Source of the DNA: CAWKOH01 sp963851245
Lineage (GTDB): Bacteria > Actinomycetota > Acidimicrobiia > Acidimicrobiales > Palsa-688
NCBI GenBank assembly: GCA_963851245.1
Contig: CAWKOH010000012.1
Location: 567,357-631,356 of the forward strand
Length of the DNA stretch: 64,000 bases
Direction: 5' to 3'
In this document: positions 18,432 to 28,249 of the stretch, piece by piece
How positions within the stretch are numbered: the first letter of the stretch is position 1
Layout: each line of letters begins with the position of its first letter
Notes under the pieces: generated by a model
The model's input: only the letters and a program-made list of their open reading frames with translations
Database searches by the model: none
Told to the model about the DNA's origin: nothing
Position numbers and translations under genes: made by a program

Positions 18432-19481
18432 ATGTCGACGTCGCCCAGAGCACCGTGGCTACGCGCTGACTTCCGCCATTTGGGTCGGGGCTATGTTTCC
18501 CTGACCTTGGTGGCGGGGGCGGCGATCTCGTGGGCCGCTCTGGTCGCCGTGACCTGGGCGGCGGGATGGCACCAGGTCTGGCAGGGTCTGCTCCACGCCG
18601 ACTGGCTATGGCTGGTCGTTGCCCCCATAGGGATCCTGTTCAGTCATCTGGGCTACGCCCTGACGTACCGAGAGCTGTCGCGGGGCGGGGAAGGTCCGGA
18701 TCTGGGCGGCGAAGAAGCGGTCGCCATGGTTACGACCGGCTTCGGGCCTTTCAGCCCCCGGGGCGGTTTCGCCCTGGATGCCCGGGGGTTCCGAAATCTG
18801 GGTCTTACCAAGCGGGAGGCGGGTCTGCGCGTCCAGACGCTAGGAATGATCGAATACGCCGTGCTGGCCCCGGCTACCTTCGGGTGCGCGGTTTATCTCT
18901 TCGTCACCGGAAGCCGGGCCCAACCAGGTCTTCTCCCATCGTGGATCATTGGCGTTCCTGTGGGAACGGTAGTCGCTATCGCACTAGTAGCAACTTACCG
19001 GCGGGCCGGTCGTCCCCAGAGCTGGTGGAAAACGGCGCGTCATGCCCTGGATGCAGCTGAGGGGACCATCAACGCTCTGCGCTCCAGGTTGAGCGGCCCT
19101 CTGGCCCTCATCGGCATGTCGACCTATTGGGCCGCCGATATCGCCACCTTGTTCGCTTGCATGGCGGTCTTTACCCACCGCCAGCCGGTAGGGCCGGCGA
19201 TCGTCGTCGGGTATGCCACGGGCTATGCCTTGACCCGCCGCAGCCTTCCGCTGGCGGGAGCCGGAGCGGTTGAAGCCCTCTTGCCGTTCGCCCTGACGTG
19301 GGTCGGCTACCCACTGGCGACAGCGATCCTCGGCGTCATCGCATACCGGCTCTTCAACCTCTGGTTCGCCGTCATTCCGGCGGTAGCCGGTCTGCGGCAG
19401 CTTCGCCACCAGCAGGAGGAGCGGCCTGCCTCGCCGGCCGGCGCCGACGGCGAGCCGGCACTGAGCCCGACATCCCAGTAG
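18432..19481 (+). CDS. Flippase-like integral membrane protein (LPG synthase TM / UPF0104 type)
   Basis: About 349 residues from the ATG at 18432 (an in-frame start at 18357 would add 25 residues). It has six to eight hydrophobic helices, including AAISWAALVAVTWAA, WLVVAPIGILFSHLGYALTY, YAVLAPATFGCAVYLFV and PSWIIGVPVGTVVAIALVA, and lacks the soluble acyltransferase half of MprF. It resembles the lysylphosphatidylglycerol-synthetase TM-region family, whose members move lipids or lipid-linked sugars across the membrane. The tail is Pro/Ala-rich. The SigB-like promoter suggests envelope stress expression. Substrate unknown. Confidence 0.75.
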   Translation: MSTSPRAPWLRADFRHLGRGYVSLTLVAGAAISWAALVAVTWAAGWHQVWQGLLHADWLWLVVAPIGILFSHLGYALTYRELSRGGEGPDLGGEEAVAMVTTGFGPFSPRGGFALDARGFRNLGLTKREAGLRVQTLGMIEYAVLAPATFGCAVYLFVTGSRAQPGLLPSWIIGVPVGTVVAIALVATYRRAGRPQSWWKTARHALDAAEGTINALRSRLSGPLALIGMSTYWAADIATLFACMAVFTHRQPVGPAIVVGYATGYALTRRSLPLAGAGAVEALLPFALTWVGYPLATAILGVIAYRLFNLWFAVIPAVAGLRQLRHQQEERPASPAGADGEPALSPTSQ

Positions 19482-19590
19482 GAGCGGGACACGGTCCTTT
19501 TGAAGGATCGCTTAGGAAGTGAGCGGAGAAGCTCTGGCAGAACTCGGCCGCCGTCGGGCGGCTCGTCTTCACCGAGTGGGCCGACGGCCG

Positions 19591-19866
19591 CTAGACCGTT
19601 CGGAAGATGAAGAGGAAGCGGGTTATCGGGACTTCGAGCAAAGAGTTCTCCTGCCCGCCTGTGCGCTGCTCTCGAACCGTCTCGACATGGGATTGGACCA
19701 GCTCGGTACTGGGTTCGACGGAGTTAAGCAGCTCTTCTGCCGCTTCGATTCCGTCCACGGTCACAACCTGGTAGCCGCTCGCCAACGTAAACATCCTGTC
19801 CGCGTCGCAGGCCCTGGTGGATACCAAGGGGGCTCGCAAATCTGGCGAGACGTCATTATCTCGCAC
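19591..19866 (-). CDS. Small hypothetical protein
   Basis: A 91-residue minus-strand ORF starting at GTG 19866 with AGGAAAG about 12 bases upstream. It lies in a 580-bp gap between two plus-strand genes that has no plus-strand candidate. The sequence (FTLASGYQVVTVDGIEAAEELLNS ... ELVQSHVETVREQR) has ordinary protein composition. No family recognised. The rest of 19482-20064 shows nothing else. Confidence 0.45.
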   Translation of the reverse strand: MRDNDVSPDLRAPLVSTRACDADRMFTLASGYQVVTVDGIEAAEELLNSVEPSTELVQSHVETVREQRTGGQENSLLEVPITRFLFIFRTV

Positions 19867-20064
19867 CGACTGTTCTTTCCTGGGTCCGCCTCGGCAAACG
19901 TTTCGATTAGAGGTTCAGCGCCGGCGGCCTTGACCGGCCATTCAGGAGTCCGTATTTTTCATCCAGGCTCTCGGAAGAGCCAGCGGCCCGGCTGGAACGC
20001 CACAAGGCATCCTTACCCCGCCTCTTATGCCGCGTCTTGTACCTTGAAGGAAGAAGGGCGTTAC

Positions 20065-20427
20065 ATGATGGGGAGCACTGAAACAGCCCGGATTGTCTAT
20101 CAGGACGGGAAGACGGCTACGGTCCACGTCCAGGGCGAGATCGACATGACGACCTCGCCTCTTCTGCGCTCGTGCGTCGCCGAGTGTCTGGGCCAGGGTT
20201 GCACCGAGGTCACGTTGGACATGTCCCACCTCGATTTCATCGATTCGAGCGGTATACAGGTCCTGGTCTGGCTGTTGAAGGAGTTACGCGCCCTCGATGG
20301 CCAGCTGGTCATCCTGAACCCACCGACTATGGCTGAGAGAGTGCTTGGCATAAGCGGACTCACGCCGTACCTGAGCATCAGGGATACCAGGAGGAAAGAG
20401 ACAATCGAACCTGAGGACCGGTCCTAG
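20065..20427 (+). CDS. STAS-domain anti-sigma factor antagonist
   Basis: About 120 residues, start ATG at 20065 or 20068 after GAAGGAAGAAGGG. A SpoIIAA/RsbV-type STAS domain: VHVQGEIDMTTSPLL, LDMSHLDFIDSSGIQVLV with the Ser that is phosphorylated in this family, and LNPPTMAERVLGISGL. In partner switching the unphosphorylated antagonist binds the RsbW-like kinase and frees the sigma factor. Its likely phosphatases in this window are at 11126 and 35645. The C-terminal 15 residues are charged. Confidence 0.9.
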   Translation: MMGSTETARIVYQDGKTATVHVQGEIDMTTSPLLRSCVAECLGQGCTEVTLDMSHLDFIDSSGIQVLVWLLKELRALDGQLVILNPPTMAERVLGISGLTPYLSIRDTRRKETIEPEDRS

Positions 20428-20571
20428 TCTGCACCAGGGGCAGCCGTACCTGGCTCCTCAGGTCGCCAACCGCCGCGAGGGAAGCGAGGAACCCAGGATT
20501 GCAAGGTGACTGCGTCCATGTGGCAACTCCGTTCTAGTTGTGGCTCAGATGCCGATTCAGGTTGAGCCGAT

Positions 20572-21114
20572 TCAGGCTGAGAGGAGGCGATCGAAGAATG
20601 TCCGATAGCGCGTCAGAGCCACTCTCAGGTCTTCGGTGGACACATCGTCCCCCTGCCGCCACTGGGATTCGAGCCGTTCCCGCTCGTTGGATAGCGACCC
20701 GGTGACTCTCTGCATGACGTCGACGACCAAAGCGTCTGCTTCCTGGACCGACCCCTGCGGATGGTCGACGAAATTGGCCTGTATCTCACTCCACCGACTG
20801 CCTAGTTCCTGGCGTGCATCTGCCGAGAGCAGTGGCTCCGCCCCGGCGGTTGCGGTGGCGGCCTCGCTAGGCCCGGTTTCCGTCTCCGGACTTGGTGCTG
20901 GTGCCGGCCCAACGCCTGCCTTCATGTTGTCCGCATCCGAGCGTGCCTCGATATCTGAACCTCCCGCTGCGGCCGGTTGGCGGTCCGTGGACCTCAGGTC
21001 ACCCGCGGCGTTCGGCTCGGCCGGAACTTCGGGGTCGGTCCAGTTGGTGGATTCGTCTGGTTGGGACTCCCCGTCGGGCGTCACCGTTCCAGCGGCTTCA
21101 GGGGGCATGGTCAT
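20572..21114 (-). CDS. Hypothetical protein, paralogue of 17419-18111
   Basis: A 180-residue soluble protein. The first 95 residues are acidic, Pro/Ala/Ser-rich and probably disordered. The last 85 contain the domain shared with the membrane-anchored protein at 17419: RWSEIQANFVDHPQGSVQEADALVVDVM ending STEDLRVALTRYRTFFDRLLSA. The gene has a very good SigB-like promoter (GTTT-N15-GGGTAG) 34 bases upstream, so stress induction is likely. No function known to me. Confidence 0.8.
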   Translation of the reverse strand: MTMPPEAAGTVTPDGESQPDESTNWTDPEVPAEPNAAGDLRSTDRQPAAAGGSDIEARSDADNMKAGVGPAPAPSPETETGPSEAATATAGAEPLLSADARQELGSRWSEIQANFVDHPQGSVQEADALVVDVMQRVTGSLSNERERLESQWRQGDDVSTEDLRVALTRYRTFFDRLLSA

Positions 21115-21147
21115 ACCCTTAGTCCTTTCTGTGTGTTGAGATCTGCG

Positions 21148-21172
21148 CTACCCCGGGGCGGAGACGCCAAAC
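21148..21172 (-). promoter_or_regulatory. SigB/SigF-like promoter: GTTT-N15-GGGTAG
   Basis: Read on the minus strand: GTTT at 21172-21169, 15 bases, GGGTAG at 21153-21148, for the gene starting at 21114. It also overlaps the region just before treY on the other strand. Confidence 0.6.
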
Positions 21173-21175
21173 GAC

Positions 21176-23867
21176 GTGGCCGTGGAATCAGAAGCCGTTA
21201 CATCGGGTAGATCCTTCGAAGTGAGACCGTCTGCCACCTACCGGGTTCAGCTGCACCCCGGCTTCGGGTTCTCGGACGCCGCCGGCGTGGCGGGCTATCT
21301 GGCCGGGCTCGGTGTCTCCCACATTTATTGCTCCCCGTATCTCCAGGCCGTCCCGGGCAGTGCGCACGGCTACGACATCGTCGACTTCGGGCAACTCAAC
21401 GAGGAGCTAGGTGGCGAATCCGGCCATCGCGAGTTGATAGCCGCGCTCGAAATTAACGGCCTGGGTCAGGTCGTTGACATCGTTCCCAACCACATGGCTG
21501 CGGGGGGCCGGGCCAATCATTGGTGGTGGGACGTGTTGCAGAACGGGCCGTCGAGCCGATACGCCAAGTACTTCGATATCGATTGGCAAGGTCGTGACGA
21601 GACCGGCCGAGAAACGGTCCTGGCTCCCTTACTGGAGGACCATTACGGCCGGGTCGTGGACGCCGGCGAGCTGAGGGTCGAATGGCGGGACGGTTCGTTC
21701 GTCGTTCTTTACCACGACTATGAGCTTCCCGTTTCTCCGCGCACGTTCGACGAGATCCTGGAACCTGCGGCCCGAGCCTCGGAGTCGCGCGACCTGAATG
21801 ACCTCGCTCGGGCCTTCGCCGGCCTGCCGCACGCGTCCCGGGCCGACTGGGCTTCGTCAATCGAGCGGCACTCACGTAAGGAGATCCTCCTCGAACGTCT
21901 CCGTTTGGTTTGTATCGCCGATTCCTCATGCGTCGAAGCGATCGAAGCCGAGCTGAATGCCCTGAACCGCGACCCGGACCGGCTGGACGGGTTGCTGGTT
22001 CGCCAGAACTACCGTCTGGCCTTCTGGCGGACCGCGGCCGAGGAGCTGGATTACCGAAGGTTCTTCAACATAGAGACGTTGGTCGGCTTGCGCCAAGAGC
22101 TGGACGAGGTCTTTTCCGACACCCACCGTGTTTGGCTCGGGTTGGTGTCCGAAGGTTCGGTGCACGGACTTCGGGTTGACCACATCGACGGTCTCTGGGA
22201 TCCCTTTCAGTACCTCAACCGGTTGCGGACCGGATCAAGCCCGCGCTTACACGGTCGTGGAGAAGATCCTGGGGCCGTCCGAGGACCTGTCGGAGGACTG
22301 GCCCGTGGACGGTACCACGGGCTATGACTTTCTGAATCGGGTGAACAACCTCTTCGTCGACTCCGATATGGAGACAGAGATCTCCCGTTGCTACCGGGTC
22401 TTCGCCGGTGAGGAGCGTGACTACGGTGAAGTGGTTGCATCGGCCAAGCATCAGGTGCTGACCGAGGAGCTGGCAAGTGAGGTGGCGCGCTTGAGCCAGC
22501 TTCTGTTGAGGGTATGCGCCGTTCACCGGCGTCATCGTGATCGCACCCGACGGGAGGTGCGTCACGCGGTGGAGGATTTGCTCGTGGCTTTTCCGGTCTA
22601 CCGCACCTATGTGCGACCGGACGGTCATTCGACTGCAACCGATCGAGCCACGGTTCTGGCGGCGGCGAGGACGGCTACCGAAGGGCGTCCCGAGATGGAT
22701 CCGGAGCTGCTCTCGTTCGTGGCCCAACTGCTCGTGCTGGAATACGACGGTCCTGACGAGGTCGAGTTCGCCCTCCGCTTCGCTCAGGTGAGTGCCGCAG
22801 TCACCGCCAAGGGCGTCGAGGACACCGCCTTCTATCGCTACAACCGCTTGATTTCCCTGAACGAGGTGGGGGGGACCCCGGACGTTTTCGGGCGAAGCCC
22901 GGCCCAGTTTCACGCCGATACCGCTCGGGTGGCGACGAAATGGCCGGAGACGATGTTGACCCTGTCCACCCACGACACCAAGAGAAGCGCCGATGTCAGG
23001 GCCCGAATCAACCTGCTTTCGGAGTTGGTTGGAGCATGGGGGGCGTGCATCGAGCGCCTGGCGGAGATAAGTGGTAAGTACCGCTCAGAGCCCTGGCCTG
23101 ATCGCAACACGGAATACCTCTTTTATCAAACAGTTCTGGGGGCCTGGCCCATCAGTACCGAGCGAGTGGCGACCTTCATGAACAAGGCGATCCGGGAGGC
23201 CAAGGTTCACACATCCTGGGTTGACCCGGCGCCTGAGTACGAGCTCGCGGTCGCCCACTTCCTTCTCGGGGCCATGGGCGACCGCCGCTTCGTGGAAGAG
23301 CTCGAGCGGTTCCTGACGGTCAACCGGATCGTCGAGTTGGGGCGCGTGAGCTCGCTGGCTCAGACCACCCTCCTGTTGACCTGCCCGGGCGTTGCGGATA
23401 TCTACCAGGGGACGGAGCTATGGGACTTGAGCCTGGTCGACCCCGACAACCGTCACCCGGTGGACTACTCGCTCCGAAACCGGCTTCTGGGCACCTTGTC
23501 GGGAGCGATACCCCCGGTGGCGATCGCGGACGACGGGCCAGGCCGGTGGAAGCTATGGCTCATGTGGCGCTTGCTAGCAGACCGGCAGGCTCGGCCCGGC
23601 TTGTACCGGACGGGCGGCTACGAACCGCTCGAAGTGAACGGTCCGGGAGCCGATCATGTGGTGGCGTACGTTAGAGGAGACCTGGCCGTACTGATCCCCC
23701 GATTGATCGTCCGGCTCGATGGAAGGTGGAAGGAAACCAGGGTGACACTGGGACAGGGGGCATGGACCAACCTTCTGACCGGAGCCGATGTGTCAGGCGG
23801 CCCGACCCGGGTCTCGGAGGTGCTCAGCGCTTGCCCGGTAGCCGTGCTCAGCCGGCGGCACCCATGA
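21176..23867 (+). CDS. treY: Malto-oligosyltrehalose synthase TreY (one frameshift near 22245)
   Basis: Converts the reducing end of malto-oligosaccharides to an alpha,alpha-1,1 (trehalose) linkage, first step of the TreY-TreZ pathway. About 896 residues, start GTG 21176. GH13 signature regions: TYRVQLHPGFGF, SHIYCSPYLQAVPGSAHGYD, VDIVPNHMA, and the nucleophile region GLRVDHIDGL. One extra base near 22245 breaks the frame: LNRLRTGSSPR is followed in the next frame by AYTVVEKILGPSEDL, exactly as in the family. The rest is intact (TTGYDFLNRVNNLF, FYRYNRL, STHDTKRSADVRARI). The stop overlaps treZ by ATGA. Confidence 0.92.
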
Positions 23868-25624
23868 GCCACCAGTTCGATATCTGGGCTCCCGTTGCTC
23901 GCCGGGTGGCGCTGGTCCTGGGCGCCGAAACCTTGGAAATGTCCCCCTCTGCCGGCGGGTGGTGGACGGCGGTGGTGGAGTCCGCCGGCCCCGGCACCAG
24001 GTATGCATTTCGGGTCGACGGCGGCCCGCCCCGGCCGGATCCGAGGTCGCTCTCGCAGCCCGAGGGAGTGCACGGCCTATCGCAGGTGGTATCGCACGGC
24101 GCCTTTGCCTGGCGCGACTCGAGGTGGCGGGGCCTTCCCCTTCCCGGCTCGATCCTCTACGAGCTTCACGTCGGGACCTTCACTCCCGAAGGGACGTTCG
24201 GATCGGCTGCCCTCAGACTCGACCATCTGGTCCGGCTGGGAGTTGATGCCATAGAGCTGTTACCCGTCGCCGAGTTCCCCGGTGGACGGGGATGGGGCTA
24301 CGACTCAGCGGCTCTGTTCGCGCCGCACCACGCCTACGGCGGCCCGGAGGGACTCAAGGTACTCATCGACGCCTGTCACCGTCGTGGCCTGGGCGTGGTG
24401 ATGGACGTCGTGTACAACCACCTAGGCCCATCGGGTAACTACCTCCCCGACTTCGGGCCCTACTTCACGGATCGCCATCACACCGAGTGGGGCTCGGCTG
24501 TGAACTTCGACGGGCCCGAGAGCGAGGAGGTCCGTCGTCTCGTGATCGACAATGCCCTCATGTGGCTCCGCGACTACCACTGCGACGGACTGAGGATCGA
24601 CGCCGCCCATGCCATCGCCGACGCCTCGCCGCTGCACATCCTCGAAGAGCTTGCCACCGAGGTCGAAGTTCTGGCTTGCCACCTTCGTAAGCCTTTGTTC
24701 CTCATCGCCGAAAGCGACCTGAACGATCCCCGAGTAGTGGCGAGCCGCGCCGGCGGAGGCTTCGGCCTGGGCGCAGCCTGGGCCGATGACTGGCATCACG
24801 CCGTGCACTCCGTGCTGACTGGAGAGCGAAACGGCTACTACGCCGACTACGGCACGATGTCAGACCTCGGCAAAGCACTCGGCCAGGGGTGGGTCTACGA
24901 CGGCCAGTGGTCTTCCTGCCGACGTAGGCGACGAGGGCGTCGTCCGCTCGGATTGCTCGGCCATCAGTTCGTGGTGAGCACCCAGAACCACGATCAGATC
25001 GGAAACCGGGCCCTAGGCGAAAGGTTGTCCCAGCTGACGACGATGGGCCGACTGAAGGTCGCGGCCGCCCTGCTGTTCACCGGCCCCTTCGTCCCCTTGC
25101 TCTTCCAGGGGGAAGAGTGGGGGGCTACCAATCCCTTCCACTACTTCGCCGATTTCGATGACCGGGAACTTCGCGACGCCGTTACGGAGGGACGACGCCG
25201 CGAGTTCGCCGGATTCGACTGGTCGCCCGAGGACATCCCGGATCCAACCGACGCCGGCACCTTTGAACGATCGAAGCTGGATTGGGAACAGCTGTCCAAG
25301 CCGCCACATGCGGAGATCCTGACCTGGTACCGCCAACTCATCGCGCTACGGCGCGCTGACCCCGCCATAAGTGACCCACGTCTGGACCATCACGAGGTGA
25401 CGTGGGACGAAGCCGCCCGTTGGCTGCAGGTGCGGCGGGGTCGGTACCTGATCTGCGCCAGCTTGGCGTCGGCGCCCCTGGCAATACGTCTTCCTGGCCG
25501 CAGCCGGATGGTGTTGGCGTCGGACTCGTCGATCCGTCTGGCCGACGGGGAACTCGTCCTGCCGCCCGACACCCTGGCCATACTGGATAGCGCGGAGCCC
25601 CAAAGCGCACGAATAGGGGCGTAA
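23864..25624 (+). CDS. treZ: Malto-oligosyltrehalose trehalohydrolase TreZ
   Basis: Releases trehalose from the product of TreY. 586 residues from ATG 23864 (overlapping treY); an upstream extension to 23726 lies inside treY and is rejected. N-terminal beta-sandwich (FDIWAPVARRVALV), then GH13 barrel: ELHVGTFTPEGTF, VVMDVVYNHLGP, GLRIDAAHAI with the nucleophile Asp, FLIAESDLND with the acid/base Glu, and STQNHDQIGNRA. Basic loop RRRRRGRR before the last motif is ordinary for the family. Together with treY and the GH15 enzyme nearby it handles glucan storage; no treX debranching gene is present in the window. Confidence 0.95.
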   Translation: MSHQFDIWAPVARRVALVLGAETLEMSPSAGGWWTAVVESAGPGTRYAFRVDGGPPRPDPRSLSQPEGVHGLSQVVSHGAFAWRDSRWRGLPLPGSILYELHVGTFTPEGTFGSAALRLDHLVRLGVDAIELLPVAEFPGGRGWGYDSAALFAPHHAYGGPEGLKVLIDACHRRGLGVVMDVVYNHLGPSGNYLPDFGPYFTDRHHTEWGSAVNFDGPESEEVRRLVIDNALMWLRDYHCDGLRIDAAHAIADASPLHILEELATEVEVLACHLRKPLFLIAESDLNDPRVVASRAGGGFGLGAAWADDWHHAVHSVLTGERNGYYADYGTMSDLGKALGQGWVYDGQWSSCRRRRRGRRPLGLLGHQFVVSTQNHDQIGNRALGERLSQLTTMGRLKVAAALLFTGPFVPLLFQGEEWGATNPFHYFADFDDRELRDAVTEGRRREFAGFDWSPEDIPDPTDAGTFERSKLDWEQLSKPPHAEILTWYRQLIALRRADPAISDPRLDHHEVTWDEAARWLQVRRGRYLICASLASAPLAIRLPGRSRMVLASDSSIRLADGELVLPPDTLAILDSAEPQSARIGA

Positions 25625-25626
25625 GG

Positions 25627-25788
25627 ATCGATGAGATCTGGGAGCATGCCTTCTACCTGCAGTACAAGAACGTCAAGGCGGACTATGTGAGCGCCTTCTG
25701 GAACCTGGTCAACTGGCCCGACGTGTCCAGTCGACTCGAGGCCCCCAAAAGGCCTCACCATCGCTGCCTCACCATCGCTACGGTGTAG
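25627..25788 (+). pseudogene. 3' remnant of Mn/Fe superoxide dismutase
   Basis: Directly after the treZ stop an open frame reads IDEIWEHAFYLQYKNVK, then ADYVSAFWNLVNWPDVSSRLEA. This is the unmistakable C-terminal end of Mn/Fe-SOD (family pattern D-x-W-E-H-A-Y-Y-L-Q-Y-K-N). Only about 45 residues remain; the N-terminal domain and two of the four metal ligands are absent, so it cannot be active. The last residues are altered by a 14-bp tandem duplication. It looks like a deletion scar joining treZ to the tail of an old sodA. Confidence 0.8.
25752..25779. repeat. 14-bp tandem duplication
   Basis: GCCTCACCATCGCT occurs twice in direct tandem (25752-25765, 25766-25779), at the end of the SOD remnant and touching the stop of the convergent phosphoesterase gene. 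Fourteen is not a multiple of three, so it shifts frame. Confidence 0.85.
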
Positions 25789-27273
25789 GCGTCCGCGGGA
25801 CCTTCGAATCCGGGTGAAAGCGCTTCGCCGGCACGGGCCCGACCCATGGTCGGATCGGCTCGGGCAGCGAGGGTGGGTCGAGGAAGGCAGGTGGGGCTTG
25901 CAGATCGATCATGTCCCAGGGAGCGGCAGCCGCCTCGTCGCGGCGGGTGAGGGCGGGCAGGTTCCATTTTTCCTCGATCAGTTTGAGCGCCGACGTGTGG
26001 TCGTACACGGTCGATGACACGTGGTCCGGTTTGGCGTATGGCGACACCACGACCGCCGGGACGCGGAACCCGTAGCGGTCATACCGGCCGTGGGGCGCCT
26101 CTTCGGTCGAAGCCTCGACCCGCACCGGCCGACGAAATATCCCGGAGTGCATCGTGAGCCAGCGGAGTGGCCCCCCGGGCTGGGAGAGGCTGTGCGGAAG
26201 GACTTCGTCGGGCTCGAGGCGCGCTCGGAGGAGGAACGTGATCGAAGTAGCCGCCGTGCTCATCGTAGAACCAGATGAGCAGCGTGTGCGGCCATCCGCG
26301 ACCACGCATGACCGCGTTGATGACGGCGGCCGCGAAGCCCTCGCCGACCTGAATGTCCTGAGGGTTCTCCTCCGAGCAGAGGTTGAAGTCGGGATCGACG
26401 ATGCTCACTGCAGGCAAGGTTCCATCTGCTGCATCAGTGAAGAAGCGGTCGATGCTCCGCAGGTGGCGTGCGGTCTGAAGCACGCCCAGCGCGTACAGGT
26501 TGCTGGTGCATTGGATCTGGCCGCGGACGGCCCGAACCACGCCGGGAACCAGATGGCGGGCCAAGAGACGAAACCGGCGATTCAGGTGCAGTGAGCCGCC
26601 ATCGCGGATTTGCCGGGCATAGACATGGCGAGAGACGACATGGTGGTAGTTGGCCCAGCTGATGCCGTACCTGTTCAGGAGGTCAAAGATCGTTCCGGTA
26701 CGTGGGTAGTCGATGACCCCGGCGACCTCGTCGTCCATCAGCCCGTTGGCGGTGCCTGCGACCAGGAAGCGGCGATTCGGGAAGGTTGGCCCCAGACAAG
26801 AAGAGAACCAGCGATCCGCGAGTGGAAAGGTGCGGGCCAGACCGGCATAGAAAGGCAGATCCTGGTCAGTCCAGTAACCCATACCCAGAGTGGGGTCGGC
26901 TCCCGGACAGAGCGCTCTCGATGGCCTTCACGAATCCGCCATTGTTCCCCGAGCCGTATTGCAGGTGACTTGCTTCCCAACTTTGAGATGGTACCCCCTC
27001 GGGCTGTTCGGGACTCAGAAGCCGATGAGGGACTACCAGGGAACCCTGACGGTCGAGGTTTCCGGGCCAAGGATCCGGGAAATCATCTCCTCGGCCCAGG
27101 GTCCCCAGGTAATTGTCGAAGGAATGATTCTCCATCATCAGGAGCACGATGTGATGAATCCGCGGAACCAGGTCATAGCCCGCGGGCAGTGACGGGTCCG
27201 GTAGCCCGCCGGGCTCGTCACGGCGGTAGCGCAGTCGCCGGCGACCCGATATCTGCTGCAGTTGTCTCCGCAT
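25778..27273 (-). CDS. Phospholipase C / phosphoesterase family protein (two frameshifts)
   Basis: About 498 residues from ATG 27273, seven bases after the DUF1206 stop. PF04185-type phosphoesterase: metal-site motif HHIVLLMMENHSFDNYLG, then after a frameshift near 26890 MGYWTDQDLPFYAGLARTF, LGPTFPNRRFLVAGTANG, NLYALGVLQTA, IVDPDFNLCSEENPQDI, LLIWFYDEHGGYFDHVPPP, and after a second one near 26225 RYGFRVPAVVVSPYAKPDHV and DHTSALKLIEEKWNL. All conserved blocks are present in order across three frames. Family members cleave phospholipids or act as acid phosphatases. No clear signal peptide is visible from this start. Co-transcribed with DUF1206. Confidence 0.85.
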
Positions 27274-27277
27274 CCGC

Positions 27278-28090
27278 TCAGGTACGATGCCACCGGGCTT
27301 CGGCGAACCCGTAGACACCGAAGGCGATGAGACCGGCTGCGGCCAGGCCGAGCAGCCAGGGTCCGACCCGGGTGTCACGCAGGGATCGGAGGGCGCCGTC
27401 CAGACCGGCCGCCTTGGTCGGCTCGTAGTCCCAGGCGGCCTGGATCACGAAGACCCCCGCCAGTGCGAATACCGTACCTCTGGCGACTGTACCCACGAGT
27501 CCGAGGCTCTCGATCGCCCGCCGGGTGGTTCTCGACAACGAAGAGAGATCGAGATATTTGTCGAACTTCAGAGTGAGCCCTTCCCGCACGAGCGTCACTC
27601 CGATCACAAGGACGATGGCGCCGACCAGTCCGACAGCCAGGCGTCCTCCCGGGTGATGCATGACCTCAGCCGAGAGGCTTTCCTGCTTCCCGGCCTGGCT
27701 GCGGACACCGGAGCCCAGTGCGACCTGAGCGACATTGACCGCGATGACCGTGTAGATGCATCCCCGACCGAACGACTTGAGCCTGGGAGCAATCTTCTTC
27801 CCGTCGCCTGCCGCGCCGAAGAGTGCCTCACTGAAGCGCCACACGGCGTATCCAGCTAATCCGACGGCGACCACCCAGACCAGGAGGTGACCCAGGCTCA
27901 CTCGGTTGAGCTGTTGCATGGCACCCAGCTGGTCGGTCTCTGCCGTGCTGTGACCGGTGGCCACCATGAGCGAGAGCACCCCGATGAGCAGGTACATGAA
28001 CGCCCGGGCAGTCAGTCCCAAGCGGGCCGCTGGGCTCATCAAATCGCGCCTGGCGGTCGGATTCCCGCTCAAACCATATGTGGCGGACAT
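27278..28090 (-). CDS. DUF1206 integral membrane protein
   Basis: A 270-residue membrane protein with three repeats of a two-helix unit, the DUF1206 pattern: LTARAFMYLLIGVLSLMVA / LLVWVVAVGLAGYAVWRFSEA; CIYTVIAVNVAQVALG / LAVGLVGAIVLVIGVTLVREG; GTVARGTVFALAGVFVIQAAW / LGLAAAGLIAFGVYGFAEAR. Function unknown. It heads an operon with the phosphoesterase. A weak stress-type element, GGAT-N14-GGGTAG, lies on the minus strand at 28157-28134, just upstream. Confidence 0.92.
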   Translation of the reverse strand: MSATYGLSGNPTARRDLMSPAARLGLTARAFMYLLIGVLSLMVATGHSTAETDQLGAMQQLNRVSLGHLLVWVVAVGLAGYAVWRFSEALFGAAGDGKKIAPRLKSFGRGCIYTVIAVNVAQVALGSGVRSQAGKQESLSAEVMHHPGGRLAVGLVGAIVLVIGVTLVREGLTLKFDKYLDLSSLSRTTRRAIESLGLVGTVARGTVFALAGVFVIQAAWDYEPTKAAGLDGALRSLRDTRVGPWLLGLAAAGLIAFGVYGFAEARWHRT

Positions 28091-28187
28091 GGCTCTCCCT
28101 TGCTGGCGGCCGAGGCGCGCCTACGAGAGAGTTCTACCCAGCGAGGCGGAAGCATCCCCAAATACGAGACTCGACGGCACATATCCG

Positions 28188-28211
28188 GTTCGGATGAGCA
28201 GGAGCGGGTAG
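28188..28211 (+). promoter_or_regulatory. SigB/SigF-like promoter: GTTC-N14-GGGTAG
   Basis: GTTC at 28188-28191, 14 bases, GGGTAG at 28206-28211, about 39 bases before the PAP2 start at 28250. Confidence 0.55.
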
Positions 28212-28249
28212 ATCGGCGCTTAGAAGTTCGATTTGCCTCGAGAAGGACC

